From Bernardetiaceae bacterium (GTDB lineage Bacteria > Bacteroidota > Bacteroidia > Cytophagales > Thermoflexibacteraceae), in the NCBI GenBank assembly GCA_025056255.1, contig JANWVT010000006.1:1-64000 (forward strand): 64,000 nucleotides of DNA, written 5' to 3'. Positions 28,469-37,880 of the stretch are shown here, in pieces; positions within the stretch are counted from its first letter, which is position 1; every line of letters begins with the position of its first letter. The position numbers and the translations under genes are program-made. Below the pieces are notes generated by a model, which did no database searches, was not told where the DNA came from, and saw only the letters and a list, made by a program, of their open reading frames with translations.

Positions 28469-29440
28469 TTAAAAATAACAGTTTTTCATCAGATACGCTT
28501 GTACATATTCTTCAATACCCGTTTCAAGTGTGTAAAAGTTGGCAGTATAGCCAGCTGCACGTAATTTGCTTATCTCTGCTTGTGTAAAATATTGGTATTT
28601 GTCGCGAATGTCTTCGGGCGTATCTATGAATTCAATGTGCGGTTCTTTGCCCATGGCTTGAAAAGTTGCTGTGGCTAAATCTATAAAAGTGCGTGCTTTG
28701 CCCGTTCCTACGTTGTAGAGTCCTGAGACAGGTTTATTGTCCATTAAAAACCGGCAAACTGCTATTGCATCTTTTACGTAAATAAAATCGCGCAATTGTT
28801 CTCCGTGGCGGTAGTGGGGGTTGTGTGAGCGGAAGAGTTTCACGCTGCCTGTTTGGTATATTTGGCGGTAGGCATGAAAAATAACCGATGCCATCCGTCC
28901 TTTGTGGTATTCGTTGGGTCCGTACACATTGAAAAATTTTACTCCATACCAATATGGTGGTTTTTCGGCTTGTTCTATTGCCCACTTGTCAAAATTGTTT
29001 TTAGACTCCCCGTAAGGATTGAGCGGTTTAAGTTGGTAGACAATATGTTCATCATCTTGGTAGCCATATTCGCCCAGTCCATACGTAGCAGCTGAAGAGG
29101 CATATAACAAGGGGATGCCATTTTGCGCGCATATTTGCCAGAGCTTTTGGCTATAAATAAGGTTGAGTTGTTCTAAAATCCGATAGTTAAATTCCGTAGT
29201 ATCGGTGCGAGCGCCAATGTGATAGATACATGCTACGTGCGGCGCATTGATGCTTAACCACTCTGGGAAAATAGTTCTTTCAATACGTTGGGCTATTTTT
29301 TTACCTAACAGATTTTGATTTTTCTCTGGGTTATCAAACAAATCAACTGCAACAATATTGTCGTAGCCTGCCTGATTGAGTGTGCTAATCAGACAACTGC
29401 CAATAAAACCTGCTGCTCCGGTTACTACAATATAAGACAT
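28469..29440 (-). CDS. hldD: ADP-L-glycero-D-manno-heptose 6-epimerase
   Basis: 323 residues of the extended short-chain dehydrogenase family. The NAD(P)-binding 'GAAGFIGS' is at the N-terminus, 'YASSAATYG' supplies the catalytic Ser/Thr region and 'NPYGESK' the Tyr-x-x-x-Lys pair. 'FFNVYGPNEYHKGRMASV' and 'GTGKARTF' are typical of HldD/RfaD. It epimerises ADP-heptose for the lipopolysaccharide inner core and acts in the cytoplasm. Other heptose genes (hldE, gmhA) are not in the window. It is divergent from the GAF sensor gene with only 77 bp between the starts. Confidence 0.92.
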   Translation of the reverse strand: MSYIVVTGAAGFIGSCLISTLNQAGYDNIVAVDLFDNPEKNQNLLGKKIAQRIERTIFPEWLSINAPHVACIYHIGARTDTTEFNYRILEQLNLIYSQKLWQICAQNGIPLLYASSAATYGLGEYGYQDDEHIVYQLKPLNPYGESKNNFDKWAIEQAEKPPYWYGVKFFNVYGPNEYHKGRMASVIFHAYRQIYQTGSVKLFRSHNPHYRHGEQLRDFIYVKDAIAVCRFLMDNKPVSGLYNVGTGKARTFIDLATATFQAMGKEPHIEFIDTPEDIRDKYQYFTQAEISKLRAAGYTANFYTLETGIEEYVQAYLMKNCYF

Positions 29441-29517
29441 ATTTATGAAGGTCTAATTTTGGCGAGCAAATATGCAATTTTAGGTTTAGATTTAGGGCAT
29501 CAATTTGGTAAACATCT

Positions 29518-31236
29518 ATGCGTTTTTTTAATCTGGCAAGTTTTAAAGGACAGCTCAACTTGGTATTTACCTTGTTATTGGTGCTTAACATCATCCGATT
29601 TGCCGCCGTTGTTTTTTCTACTGCCAATTTACAATCCCAAGCCAATGAATTACGCCTGTTAAACAACGCTAAGGTGGCATTAAAAGACCTCGAATCTGAG
29701 TATCAGAATGCCAAATTATACCTGATGCACCTAATACAAGGTTTTACTCATGAAGACCGGCAGTCATGGCAGGCCAGATTTAAGCGCAGCATTCTGAACA
29801 TGAACGACTTAGAGAAAAATGTTGCGGCTTACTTCGATTCACTTGCCTTTATAGAGAGTCGTTTGGCAACCGATTCGCTAGCTATTGTTATCAAAGATTT
29901 TGAACGAAAAGCCGACCGCCTATTCGAACTTGCTAATACCGATTCGCTTAGTAATGCACAGCGAAAAGCCCTCTATGAAGATTATGTAGCCCAAATTGAA
30001 GATGAAACAGAACCCCTATTGCTCAAAATCCTTTATTTTGACTTAGGTAAAAAGTACATAGATGACAAGCGACTGGCTCTGCTGGAAGCTCAAGCAACCT
30101 TGATTGGCGGTTCCGGCTGGTTGAGTAACGTCATTTTTGTTATTTCTTCATTTTTGATTCTGTTGTTTTGGTATTTATTAGTGAAGCGCACCAACTTTTC
30201 CATAAGCAGAGTATACAACAAGTTGCGCAATATTCTCTCTGGCAAACTGACCAAAGACGATAGCACCCCTCTGCGCGACGAGTTGAGAGTATTAGACCAC
30301 ATAGCTGACCAAATTACTAACAAACTTATTGATACAGTTGCTTTTGTAGATGCACTTGGCGAGGGCAAATACGATGTAAATATAGAGAAGTTCAATGACA
30401 ACGACCGCTACACAGGCTCTTTACTGAAAATGCGCGATGCACTGAGAGAACTTGCCATTAAAGACAGCAAACGCAACTGGGCTAATGAAACAACTGCCAA
30501 ATTTGCCGAGTTACTTCGTAGCAACACTAAAAACCTCTCCGAACTTTCTCATCAGTTTCTCCAATTGATGGTGAAAGAAATTCATGCCCAAATTGGAGGC
30601 GTTTACCTGCTCAAAAATACTGAAAACGAAAAACAGCAACTTGTACTTACTGCTTGTTATGCCTATGGGCGCAATAAAAAAATAAACACAGTAGTGGCTC
30701 CCGGCGAAGGACTATGTGGGCAATGCTTTTTAGAAGCCGAAACCATTTTGATTAAAACCACTCCGCAAAATTTCTTTGCTATTCCGGCAGGTATTGGGGA
30801 CATAGAGCCCACAGTTGCTGCTTATGTACCTATTAAATTGAACACCAAAGTGTTAGGTGTGTTGGAAATGGCTTCGCTCAAACCTTTTGAAGAACACGAA
30901 ATTGACGTAATGGAAAAGGTAGCTGCTCTTTTTGCCGCCACTATTGAAACCATACAAAACTTAGAAACCAACACCCGCCTGCTAGAACAGAGCCAGATGC
31001 TCGCCGAAGATTTGCGTGCCCGTGAAGAAGAAATGCGCCAAAATATGGAAGAACTTACCGCTACTCAGGAAGAAATGATGCGCACCCAAACGGAATTGTT
31101 CCACCAGTTTGATGAGCTGGATCGCGCCAAACAAGAAGCGGAAGAAAAACTCTTAGCAGAAACAGACCGCTTGCAGAAAATTATCCAAGAAAAAGAACAT
31201 ATCATCGAACAACTTACTGCAAAAATTCATTCTTAA
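29518..31236 (+). CDS. Membrane sensor protein with GAF domain and C-terminal coiled coil, no output domain
   Basis: 572 residues. Two membrane segments (about 15-35 and 200-222) flank a roughly 165-residue helical extracytoplasmic region that looks like a four-helix CHASE3-type sensor. After the second segment come a HAMP-like linker and helical region (about 225-330), a GAF domain (about 335-485, ending 'ALFAATIETIQNLETNTR'), and a long coiled coil ('RAREEEMRQNMEELTATQEE') to the end. There is no histidine kinase, cyclase or methyl-accepting domain. The coiled coil suggests the partner acts in trans. Similar proteins occur next to kinases in Cytophagales, but none is adjacent here. Confidence 0.75.
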   Translation: MRFFNLASFKGQLNLVFTLLLVLNIIRFAAVVFSTANLQSQANELRLLNNAKVALKDLESEYQNAKLYLMHLIQGFTHEDRQSWQARFKRSILNMNDLEKNVAAYFDSLAFIESRLATDSLAIVIKDFERKADRLFELANTDSLSNAQRKALYEDYVAQIEDETEPLLLKILYFDLGKKYIDDKRLALLEAQATLIGGSGWLSNVIFVISSFLILLFWYLLVKRTNFSISRVYNKLRNILSGKLTKDDSTPLRDELRVLDHIADQITNKLIDTVAFVDALGEGKYDVNIEKFNDNDRYTGSLLKMRDALRELAIKDSKRNWANETTAKFAELLRSNTKNLSELSHQFLQLMVKEIHAQIGGVYLLKNTENEKQQLVLTACYAYGRNKKINTVVAPGEGLCGQCFLEAETILIKTTPQNFFAIPAGIGDIEPTVAAYVPIKLNTKVLGVLEMASLKPFEEHEIDVMEKVAALFAATIETIQNLETNTRLLEQSQMLAEDLRAREEEMRQNMEELTATQEEMMRTQTELFHQFDELDRAKQEAEEKLLAETDRLQKIIQEKEHIIEQLTAKIHS

Positions 31237-31256
31237 ACTGTTTGTTCGTTTGCATT

Positions 31257-32978
31257 ATGAAAATGAAACAACTACTGTTAGTAACTGTCTTCCTATGGGG
31301 GGCAGTAGGAAAAACCTTTTTAGCCCAAGCACAAGACCGCATCACTGGCAGAACCTTTGCTACTCGCTCCGAAGTAATTGCCCAAAATGGCATGGTAGCT
31401 ACCAGCCATCCGTTGGCTACCCAAATAGGCTTGGACATTTTAAAAAGTGGTGGCAATGCCATTGATGCTGCTATTGCCGCTAATGCGGCACTGGGACTGA
31501 TGGAGCCTACTGGCTGCGGCATCGGCGGCGACCTGTATGCAATTGTGTGGGATGCCAAAACACAAAAACTCTACGGATTGAATGCCAGTGGACGCTCTCC
31601 CAAAGGGCTTACCTTAGAGTATTTTAAGAAAAATGGCTACAAAAGCATCCCCTCTTACGGACCGCTGCCTGTTAGCGTTCCCGGTTGTGTAGACGGCTGG
31701 TTTATGCTCCACAACCGCTTCGGCAAAATGAAAATGGCAGATATTTTGGCACCAACTATCAACTACGCTGAAAATGGTTTTCCAGTAACAGAATTGATTG
31801 CGTATTATCTGCAAGGGGCAGCAGCAAGATTCGGGCATAATCCTAAGTATCCCAATTTTACAGAAACTTACATGCCCGGTGGAAAGCCGTTGCAAAAAGG
31901 AGACGTATTCAAAAATCCAGCGCTAGCTAACACACTCCGTCAAATTGCAAAAGGCGGACGCGACGCCTTCTACAAGGGCGCTATTGCACAAACCATTGCC
32001 AAGTTTATCCAAGAACAAGGCGGATTCCTAAGCGTAGAAGACCTTGCCTCGCATACTAGCGAGTGGGTAGAGCCTGTTAGTACTAACTACCGCGGCTACG
32101 ACGTATGGGAACTGCCTCCCAACGGGCAAGGCATTGCTGTGTTGCAAATGCTTAACATCTTAGAAGGATTCGACTTTAGTAAAATTCCCTTTGGCAGCCC
32201 CCAACACATCCATTTAGTAGTAGAAGCTAAAAAACTGGTCTATGAAGACCGCGCACGCTACTATGCCGACCCTGCCTTTGCCAAAGTGCCTGTGAAGCAG
32301 CTTATTAGCAAAGAATATGCCGCTGAGCGCCGCAAACTCATCAATATGAATCGTGCCAACTATAACTTCCAAGCCGGCGAAGTTTTTGCCCCAGAAACCA
32401 TTTACCTCACTACTGCCGATAAAGAAGGCAATATGGTGTCCTTTATTCAGAGCAATTATAGAGGCATGGGTAGCGGCATGGTGCCCCCCGGGTTGGGCTT
32501 TATGTTGCAAGACCGCGGCGAACTTTTCAGCCTCAACGAACAACACGCCAATGTGTACGCACCCGGGAAACGTCCTTTCCATACCATCATTCCGGCTTTT
32601 ATTACCAAAGATGGCAAACCGTGGGTAAGTTTTGGCGTGATGGGTGGCGACTACCAACCCATTGGGCATACGCTCATTGTGATGAACCTGATTGACTTTG
32701 GCATGAGTTTGCAAGAAGCAGGCGATGCCCCGCGAATAGACCATCTGGGTAGCACCGACCCTACAGGTGCTGAGCCCCGAATGCCGCGCGGCGGACAAAT
32801 CACACTGGAAAGTGGATTCTCTTATGAAACCATTCGCGAACTAATGCGCATGGGACACCAAGTTGGTTTCGGGTTTGGCGGATACGGCGGCTATCAAGCT
32901 ATCATGTACGATGCCGAGAAAAAAGTATATTACGGTGCTTCTGAAAGTCGCAAAGATGGACATGCAGCAGGATACTGA
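31257..32978 (+). CDS. ggt: Gamma-glutamyltransferase, exported
   Basis: 573 residues from the ATG at 31257 (the open frame reaches a TTG 15 bp earlier). A signal peptide ('LLLVTVFLWGAVGKTFLAQAQ') sends it to the periplasm. The N-terminal part shows 'NGMVATSHPLA' and 'GGNAIDAAIAANAALGLMEPTGCGIGGD'. The proenzyme is expected to cleave itself before Thr381 (in 'ETIYLTTADKEGN'), which becomes the nucleophile of the small subunit. The small subunit holds 'MVSFIQSNYRGMGSG' and the glycine-rich 'FGVMGGDYQPIGH'. The 'TIYL' nucleophile context resembles the YwrD-like branch rather than classic TTHYS. It cleaves glutathione or gamma-glutamyl peptides. It is single, followed closely by a DinB-like gene. 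Confidence 0.92.
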   Translation: MKMKQLLLVTVFLWGAVGKTFLAQAQDRITGRTFATRSEVIAQNGMVATSHPLATQIGLDILKSGGNAIDAAIAANAALGLMEPTGCGIGGDLYAIVWDAKTQKLYGLNASGRSPKGLTLEYFKKNGYKSIPSYGPLPVSVPGCVDGWFMLHNRFGKMKMADILAPTINYAENGFPVTELIAYYLQGAAARFGHNPKYPNFTETYMPGGKPLQKGDVFKNPALANTLRQIAKGGRDAFYKGAIAQTIAKFIQEQGGFLSVEDLASHTSEWVEPVSTNYRGYDVWELPPNGQGIAVLQMLNILEGFDFSKIPFGSPQHIHLVVEAKKLVYEDRARYYADPAFAKVPVKQLISKEYAAERRKLINMNRANYNFQAGEVFAPETIYLTTADKEGNMVSFIQSNYRGMGSGMVPPGLGFMLQDRGELFSLNEQHANVYAPGKRPFHTIIPAFITKDGKPWVSFGVMGGDYQPIGHTLIVMNLIDFGMSLQEAGDAPRIDHLGSTDPTGAEPRMPRGGQITLESGFSYETIRELMRMGHQVGFGFGGYGGYQAIMYDAEKKVYYGASESRKDGHAAGY

Positions 32979-32993
32979 CCAAAGTAACCACCT

Positions 32994-33482
32994 ATGACCA
33001 AGCTCGAATTAGTCAAACAGGCCTACAATCGCCTGCACAACCATATCTACAAGTCTTTTGATAAAATAGTGGCTGCCATGCCCAGCGATAAGTTAGACAT
33101 GAAACCCTCGCCCGAGAACATGTCTTTTAAACAGATTGCATTGCACGTTTACCAAACTGCCTTGATGGTGGGTAATGCTATTAAAACAGGGCAAATGGAC
33201 AAAGCCGATACACAACTAATCCCGCTTGTCCCCGAAGAGTTGAATACAGCAGCAAAAATTGTTGCCTATGGCAACCAAGTAAAAGCACAATTAACACAAG
33301 TTATAGAGCATATGAGTGAGGCAGATGCCGAAAAACCAATTATCACTACCTTTGGTATTACGATGAATCCGCTGCGCTTGCTTTATGTATTGCAAGAAGA
33401 AGCTATTCATCATCGCGGGCAACTAACCATTTGCCTGCGAATGGTAGGCATTAAGCCACCAAGCATCTACGATTACAGCTAA
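32994..33482 (+). CDS. DinB/YfiT-like putative metal-dependent protein
   Basis: 162 residues. The four-helix DinB-fold pattern is visible: 'YNRLHNHIYKSFDKIVAAMP', 'KQIALHVYQTALMVG' with the first metal His and 'EEAIHHRGQLTICLRMVG' with the H-x-x-x-H-type metal site. These proteins often act as thiol-dependent S-transferases or have unknown roles. The start is the ATG at 32994, 15 bp after the ggt stop, so it is probably cotranscribed. Proximity to ggt hints at thiol metabolism, which is inference. Confidence 0.85.
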   Translation: MTKLELVKQAYNRLHNHIYKSFDKIVAAMPSDKLDMKPSPENMSFKQIALHVYQTALMVGNAIKTGQMDKADTQLIPLVPEELNTAAKIVAYGNQVKAQLTQVIEHMSEADAEKPIITTFGITMNPLRLLYVLQEEAIHHRGQLTICLRMVGIKPPSIYDYS

Positions 33483-33487
33483 AACGC

Positions 33488-33518
33488 TTGACAGGTATTT
33501 GCCTTTTGCTTATGTTTA
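33488..33518 (+). promoter_or_regulatory. Candidate promoter of the phosphosugar mutase gene
   Basis: TTG at 33488-33490, 20 bp, tatgttta at 33511-33518 (7 of 8 to TANNTTTG). The spacing equals that of the tRNA promoter. It ends 72 bp before the start codon at 33591. Confidence 0.5.
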
Positions 33519-33590
33519 TGCATGTAAGTAGTTCAGGGAGGAGACAAACCACCTGAGGTGTTAGCTCAAAAAAAAACTTTTTACCCAACT

Positions 33591-35309
33591 ATGGACGCAA
33601 CTGTTCAGCAAAAAGTAAACATTTGGTTATCAGGAAACTATGACGAGGCAACTAAAGCTGCCATTCGCCAAATGAGCGAAGAAGAGCTTACCGAGTCTTT
33701 CTACCGCGACCTTGAATTTGGAACAGGCGGCTTGCGCGGCATTATGGGGGTTGGCTCAAACCGCATGAATAAATATACAGTAGGAGCAGCTACGCAAGGG
33801 CTTGCCAATTATCTGAAAAAAACCTTTCCCAACGAGCAAATCAAGGTAGCAGTAGCACACGACAGCCGCAACAACAGCTCTGAGTTTGCTCGCATTGTAG
33901 CCGATGTGTTTTCTGCAAATGGCTGTAAAGTTTTCTTTTTTGAGTCGCTGCGTCCTACGCCCGAACTTTCTTTTGCCATTCGCTACTTGGGTTGCCACAG
34001 CGGCGTAGTGCTTACTGCTTCTCACAACCCGAAAGAATACAACGGCTACAAAGCCTATTGGACAGATGGTGCACAAGTTACTCCCCCGCACGACAAAAAC
34101 ATTATTGCAGAGGTAAATGCCATTTCATCGGTAGACGACATCAACTTCAATGGCAAACCCGAAAATATTCAGCTCATTGGGGCTGATGTAGATGAAGCCT
34201 ATCTGAACGAAGTTTTGAAGCTTTCTATTTCCAAAGATGCCATTGCACGCCAACGCGACTTGAAAATTGTGTACTCTTCTATTCACGGCACGGGCATTGT
34301 ACTGGTTCCCAAAATATTGGAAAAAATGGGCTTTACCAATGTGCACATTGTAGAAGAGCAAGCAACCCCCGACGGCAACTTCCCCACTGTAGTATATCCA
34401 AATCCTGAGGAGCACGAAGCCATGAGCTTGGCGCTCGCCAAAGCCAAAGCTATCGATGCAGACATAGTGATGGCAACCGACCCCGACGCCGACCGCGTAG
34501 GAATTGGTGTGAAAAATCACAAAGGTGAATGGGTGCTGCTCAATGGCAACCAAACGGGTAGCTTACTGATTGGCTATGTAATTCAGGCATGGAAAAATGC
34601 CGGTAAAATTGATGGGCGGCAAATGATTGTCAAAACCATTGTTACCTCCGAACTCATTGACCGCATAGCAGAGGCAAACGGTGTGAAATGCTACAATACG
34701 CTGACTGGCTTTAAATACATCGCCCAACTGATTCGCGAAAAGGAAGGCATAGAAACCTTTATAGCTGGCGGTGAAGAAAGCTACGGCTACATGATTGGCG
34801 ATTTTGTACGCGACAAGGATGCGGTTGCAGCTTGTGCTATGCTGGCAGAGCTTTGCGCCTATGCCAAAGATAAAGGCATGACTCTGTTCGAAATGCTGTT
34901 AGACAACTACTTGCAATACGGCTTTTTCTACGAAAGTTTGGTTTCGCTTACCAAAAAGGGCAAAACCGGTGCAGAGGAAATAAAAATGATGATGCAAAAC
35001 TGGCGCCAAAACCCTCCTAAAACCATTGATGGCAGCCCTGTAATCCGCATGTTAGACTATCTGGCACAAAAAGAATACGACCTTGCTCATGGCACTGAAA
35101 AGCCTATCTTGTTAGAAAAAAGCGACGTTTTGCAGTTTTACACTGCCGATGGCTGTAAAATCTCTGCTCGCCCTTCTGGTACAGAACCCAAAATCAAATT
35201 TTATTTTAGTGTACACACTCCTTTGCATCACAAATCGGATTTTGATGCAACCGAGCAACAGCTAAAAGACAAAATTGAACGAATCGTAAAAGAGATGAAG
35301 CTGTACTAA
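33591..35309 (+). CDS. Phosphoglucomutase/phosphomannomutase family enzyme
   Basis: 572 residues from the ATG at 33591; a GTG 33 bp earlier would add 11 residues with no known equivalent. It interconverts hexose 1- and 6-phosphates, feeding surface sugars and glycogen. The alpha-D-phosphohexomutase signatures are present: 'FGTGGLRGIMGVGSNRMN', the phosphoserine loop 'TASHNPKEYNGYK' with Ser144, the Mg-binding 'DPDADRVGIG', 'GGEESYGYM' for sugar binding and 'RPSGTEPKIKFYF' for the phosphate. The length and 'GGLRG' start fit the long phospho-sugar mutase form (PgcA-like). A candidate promoter lies upstream. It is single. Confidence 0.93.
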   Translation: MDATVQQKVNIWLSGNYDEATKAAIRQMSEEELTESFYRDLEFGTGGLRGIMGVGSNRMNKYTVGAATQGLANYLKKTFPNEQIKVAVAHDSRNNSSEFARIVADVFSANGCKVFFFESLRPTPELSFAIRYLGCHSGVVLTASHNPKEYNGYKAYWTDGAQVTPPHDKNIIAEVNAISSVDDINFNGKPENIQLIGADVDEAYLNEVLKLSISKDAIARQRDLKIVYSSIHGTGIVLVPKILEKMGFTNVHIVEEQATPDGNFPTVVYPNPEEHEAMSLALAKAKAIDADIVMATDPDADRVGIGVKNHKGEWVLLNGNQTGSLLIGYVIQAWKNAGKIDGRQMIVKTIVTSELIDRIAEANGVKCYNTLTGFKYIAQLIREKEGIETFIAGGEESYGYMIGDFVRDKDAVAACAMLAELCAYAKDKGMTLFEMLLDNYLQYGFFYESLVSLTKKGKTGAEEIKMMMQNWRQNPPKTIDGSPVIRMLDYLAQKEYDLAHGTEKPILLEKSDVLQFYTADGCKISARPSGTEPKIKFYFSVHTPLHHKSDFDATEQQLKDKIERIVKEMKLY

Positions 35310-35548
35310 ACCCAACTCAAGCGATTTGATTTTTGAGCATACAATTTTACATGCCGTTACATGTTGCTGTTGTATATGCATGTTGTTCGTATTTTACGAG
35401 CAGCCCTTGCTCTTTGCCAACAACGACAAGTAAGTATTTAGTATCAACACACCCAACAACTTGCGTAGCTGTTGGCTTTGTTAGAGATAGCCTTTTTTGT
35501 TGATATTTGGCAAAAAAGCAACAGAGATAGAAAAATAGGGTATTTTTC

Positions 35549-35576
35549 TTGTTTTTTAGGAATATTTTAAACTTTG
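35549..35576 (+). promoter_or_regulatory. Weak candidate promoter for the GT39-like gene
   Basis: TTG at 35549-35551, then 17 bp and aaactttg at 35569-35576 (7 of 8 to TANNTTTG). It ends only 6 bp before the ATG at 35583, which would give an almost leaderless message. Confidence 0.3.
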
Positions 35577-35582
35577 TAGATA

Positions 35583-37079
35583 ATGAACGGTAAAGAAAAG
35601 CATCAAAAAGCTGTTAAATATATTATTATTGTATTTTTTGTAATCGGTGTAATCACAAGAGCAAATCAATTTTTTTATAATAAAAGTTTATGGGTCGATG
35701 AAGCAATGCTAGCGTTAAATGTAGTCGAGCGTGACTACAAGCAACTTTTGCAAACGCTAGATTATAACCAAATGGCACCAGTAGGCTTTTTATTAATAAG
35801 TAAATTTGTAGGCAGCTTAACAAAATATGCCGATTGGGGACTGCGACTTGTGCCATTTCTAACTGCTCTTGCTTCACTGTATTTGTTTTGGCTACTACTC
35901 CGGTATCTTTTACCGGAGAATGCCAACCGATTAGTGCAACTAATTAGTGTAATATTGTTCGCATGCTCTTTCAGGCTAATGTACTTTGCTAGCGAGTTTA
36001 AGCAATATAGTAGCGACGTATTCTGGGCTCTACTTGTTCTACTCGTAAGTCTTCGAGCAGACTTACTGCAAAAACCAAAAAGACTAATAACAGCTCTACT
36101 GGTTGGTGCTATCGGATTATGGTTTAGTCATCCGCTTATTTTTGTGTTAGCAGGTATTGGAATATACTGGGTTGTAGAGAATTTTTACCAAAACACTTTG
36201 ACCAACTGGTTCAAAACCATATTGTTAGGCATCGGCTGGCTTTCGAGTTTTCTCATAGAATATTTGTTCATCCTGTCTAAGGACGGGAATGTTGGTTATA
36301 TGCAACAATATTGGAAAGGGAATTTTTTACCCTTATTTCCAACGAATAGATATGATTTTGAAATATGGCTATACATACCAGAAGAATTATTTTACTATAC
36401 CATAGGAGTTAGCCATATGAGTTGGCTACTTATGTTTATTGCAATAACTGGAGTCATTACTTTTTGGCATCAGCAGGCGCGTTGGGTAATTGCACTTGTG
36501 TTGCCATTTTTAATAGTCATTGCCTCTTCTATGCTGCAATTGTATCCTTACAACAGTAGGCTTCTACTTTTTTTAACACCTTTGGTAGCTATTATTGTGG
36601 GTAAGGGTACGTCAGAACTTTTGTATAAACTTCAAAAACCGCTCGGATTGGCTGTGTTGCTCAGTTTTTTGGTGCTCTCTCAACCTATAGCTTTAGGGGT
36701 GTTATATATTTTCCGACCTATGGAACGAGAAGAGGTCAAGCCAATACTTCAACACTACCAAGCATACGCAAAGCACAGCGATGTACTCTATGTTTATTAC
36801 GGTGCCGTTCCCGCTGTAAAATATTATTACATGACGCAGTTTTCTAACTTACCTGGTAAAATTGTTTTTGGCAACTCCGCGCGCCAGAAGATAGTACAAA
36901 ATTTTTCTACAGAGCTTGAACAAATAAAAACTATAAAGCCTCAGAGAATATGGCTACTTTTTTCACATGTGTTTGAAAAAGAAGACGTACAAAGCCTTGA
37001 ACTAGTAAGAGCTTTTTGGAAAGAAAAACAAAAAATTTCTACTACTGGTGCTAGTTTGTATTTATTCGAACATAAATAA
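35583..37079 (+). CDS. Polytopic membrane protein, glycosyltransferase family 39-like
   Basis: 498 residues with about ten or more membrane segments. The first ends at about residue 30 and is followed by 'LWVDEAMLALNV', the Asp-Glu motif found in the first periplasmic loop of PMT/ArnT-like (GT-C) mannosyl and aminoarabinose transferases. A soluble C-terminal part (about 395-498) faces the periplasm. It is expected to use a polyprenyl-phosphate sugar donor, but this is inference from fold and motif. Composition is clearly more AT-rich than its neighbours (one 60-base line has 18 G+C) and it stands alone between unrelated genes, so it may be acquired. The ATG at 35583 is the first start before the first segment. 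Confidence 0.7.
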   Translation: MNGKEKHQKAVKYIIIVFFVIGVITRANQFFYNKSLWVDEAMLALNVVERDYKQLLQTLDYNQMAPVGFLLISKFVGSLTKYADWGLRLVPFLTALASLYLFWLLLRYLLPENANRLVQLISVILFACSFRLMYFASEFKQYSSDVFWALLVLLVSLRADLLQKPKRLITALLVGAIGLWFSHPLIFVLAGIGIYWVVENFYQNTLTNWFKTILLGIGWLSSFLIEYLFILSKDGNVGYMQQYWKGNFLPLFPTNRYDFEIWLYIPEELFYYTIGVSHMSWLLMFIAITGVITFWHQQARWVIALVLPFLIVIASSMLQLYPYNSRLLLFLTPLVAIIVGKGTSELLYKLQKPLGLAVLLSFLVLSQPIALGVLYIFRPMEREEVKPILQHYQAYAKHSDVLYVYYGAVPAVKYYYMTQFSNLPGKIVFGNSARQKIVQNFSTELEQIKTIKPQRIWLLFSHVFEKEDVQSLELVRAFWKEKQKISTTGASLYLFEHK

Positions 37080-37191
37080 GCAAGTAGTATGAACCAATTA
37101 CACTGAACAATTTCATCGCATCATGCTTTTGTGTTTACAGCCATTTTTTATGCTGTATCGTCGAAACATCGAATTTGTTGTTACAGGAAAA

Positions 37192-37878
37192 TTATTTTTT
37201 CAGCAAGGCAAATACATAAAACATTTCCCGGGCAATTAGGCGGCAGGTAGCATCGTAGGCAGTCGATTCTTGCGGAGTACCATCCGACTTTTTAGGGTCT
37301 TCATACCCATGATAGATGCGGGCAGTTGCACCACGTACAATAGGGCAAGCCTCGTCGGCTTGTGAGCAAACCAGAATAGCAGCGAAATCTTGCTGCGGAT
37401 TGGTAGCATCGTAGTACGCTTTGGAGAACAATTGCAAAGGAGGATGCCCTTGTACAAAACTAAGGGCATAAATCGGATTGGTAGAGCTGATACTTCCGTT
37501 TTCAACTATTTGAAAACCAGCGCGCTGTAAAGCTGCTATGGTGCGAGGATTGCAAGCGGTTACTTCTGTTCCGCCAGAAAAAGTTTCCAATGCAATACCA
37601 TAATACACGCCTGCTACTTTTGCCCACACTTGACCAAATTGGCTTCGACGTGAGTTGTGTGTACAAATAAATGTAAGTCGGATATTTTGGTGGGCATCTA
37701 TTTTAGCTTGTATGTAGTCGGCAATTTGTTGCAGGTTTTTTTTGCGTTCCTCGTCAATTTGGTTGAATTCAGCTTCAATAGTTTTACAGTATTCCTGTAA
37801 GGCTGGCAGTAATGGTTGGGCAAAAGTAGATGTGATCATGGTCAGCGCAATCAAAAGGCTTAATAAGATGGTTTGCAT
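37192..37878 (-). CDS. Exported arsenate reductase (ArsC, thioredoxin type)/low-MW phosphatase-like protein
   Basis: 228 residues from the ATG at 37878; an earlier TTG is less likely. A signal peptide ('ILLSLLIALTMITSTFAQ') precedes a roughly 45-residue helical stretch and then an LMW-phosphatase fold. The P-loop 'CTHNSRR' gives nucleophile Cys72 and Arg78 (CX5R). Later 'VCSQADEACP' gives Cys171 and Cys178, seven apart, matching the two resolving cysteines of thioredoxin-coupled ArsC. The C-terminal 'YDATCRLIAREMF' is typical of Bacteroidota members. The gene starts 2 bp after the arsR-like stop and is surely cotranscribed with it. The odd point is export: arsenate reduction normally occurs in the cytoplasm. 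No arsenite pump gene is adjacent. Confidence 0.82.
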   Translation of the reverse strand: MQTILLSLLIALTMITSTFAQPLLPALQEYCKTIEAEFNQIDEERKKNLQQIADYIQAKIDAHQNIRLTFICTHNSRRSQFGQVWAKVAGVYYGIALETFSGGTEVTACNPRTIAALQRAGFQIVENGSISSTNPIYALSFVQGHPPLQLFSKAYYDATNPQQDFAAILVCSQADEACPIVRGATARIYHGYEDPKKSDGTPQESTAYDATCRLIAREMFYVFALLKK

Positions 37879-37880
37879 GG

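Noticed and set aside
32214-32798. 194-codon minus-strand open frame opposite gamma-glutamyltransferase
   Set aside because: The sense strand carries the catalytic region of a well-conserved enzyme; the antisense peptide has no domain character.
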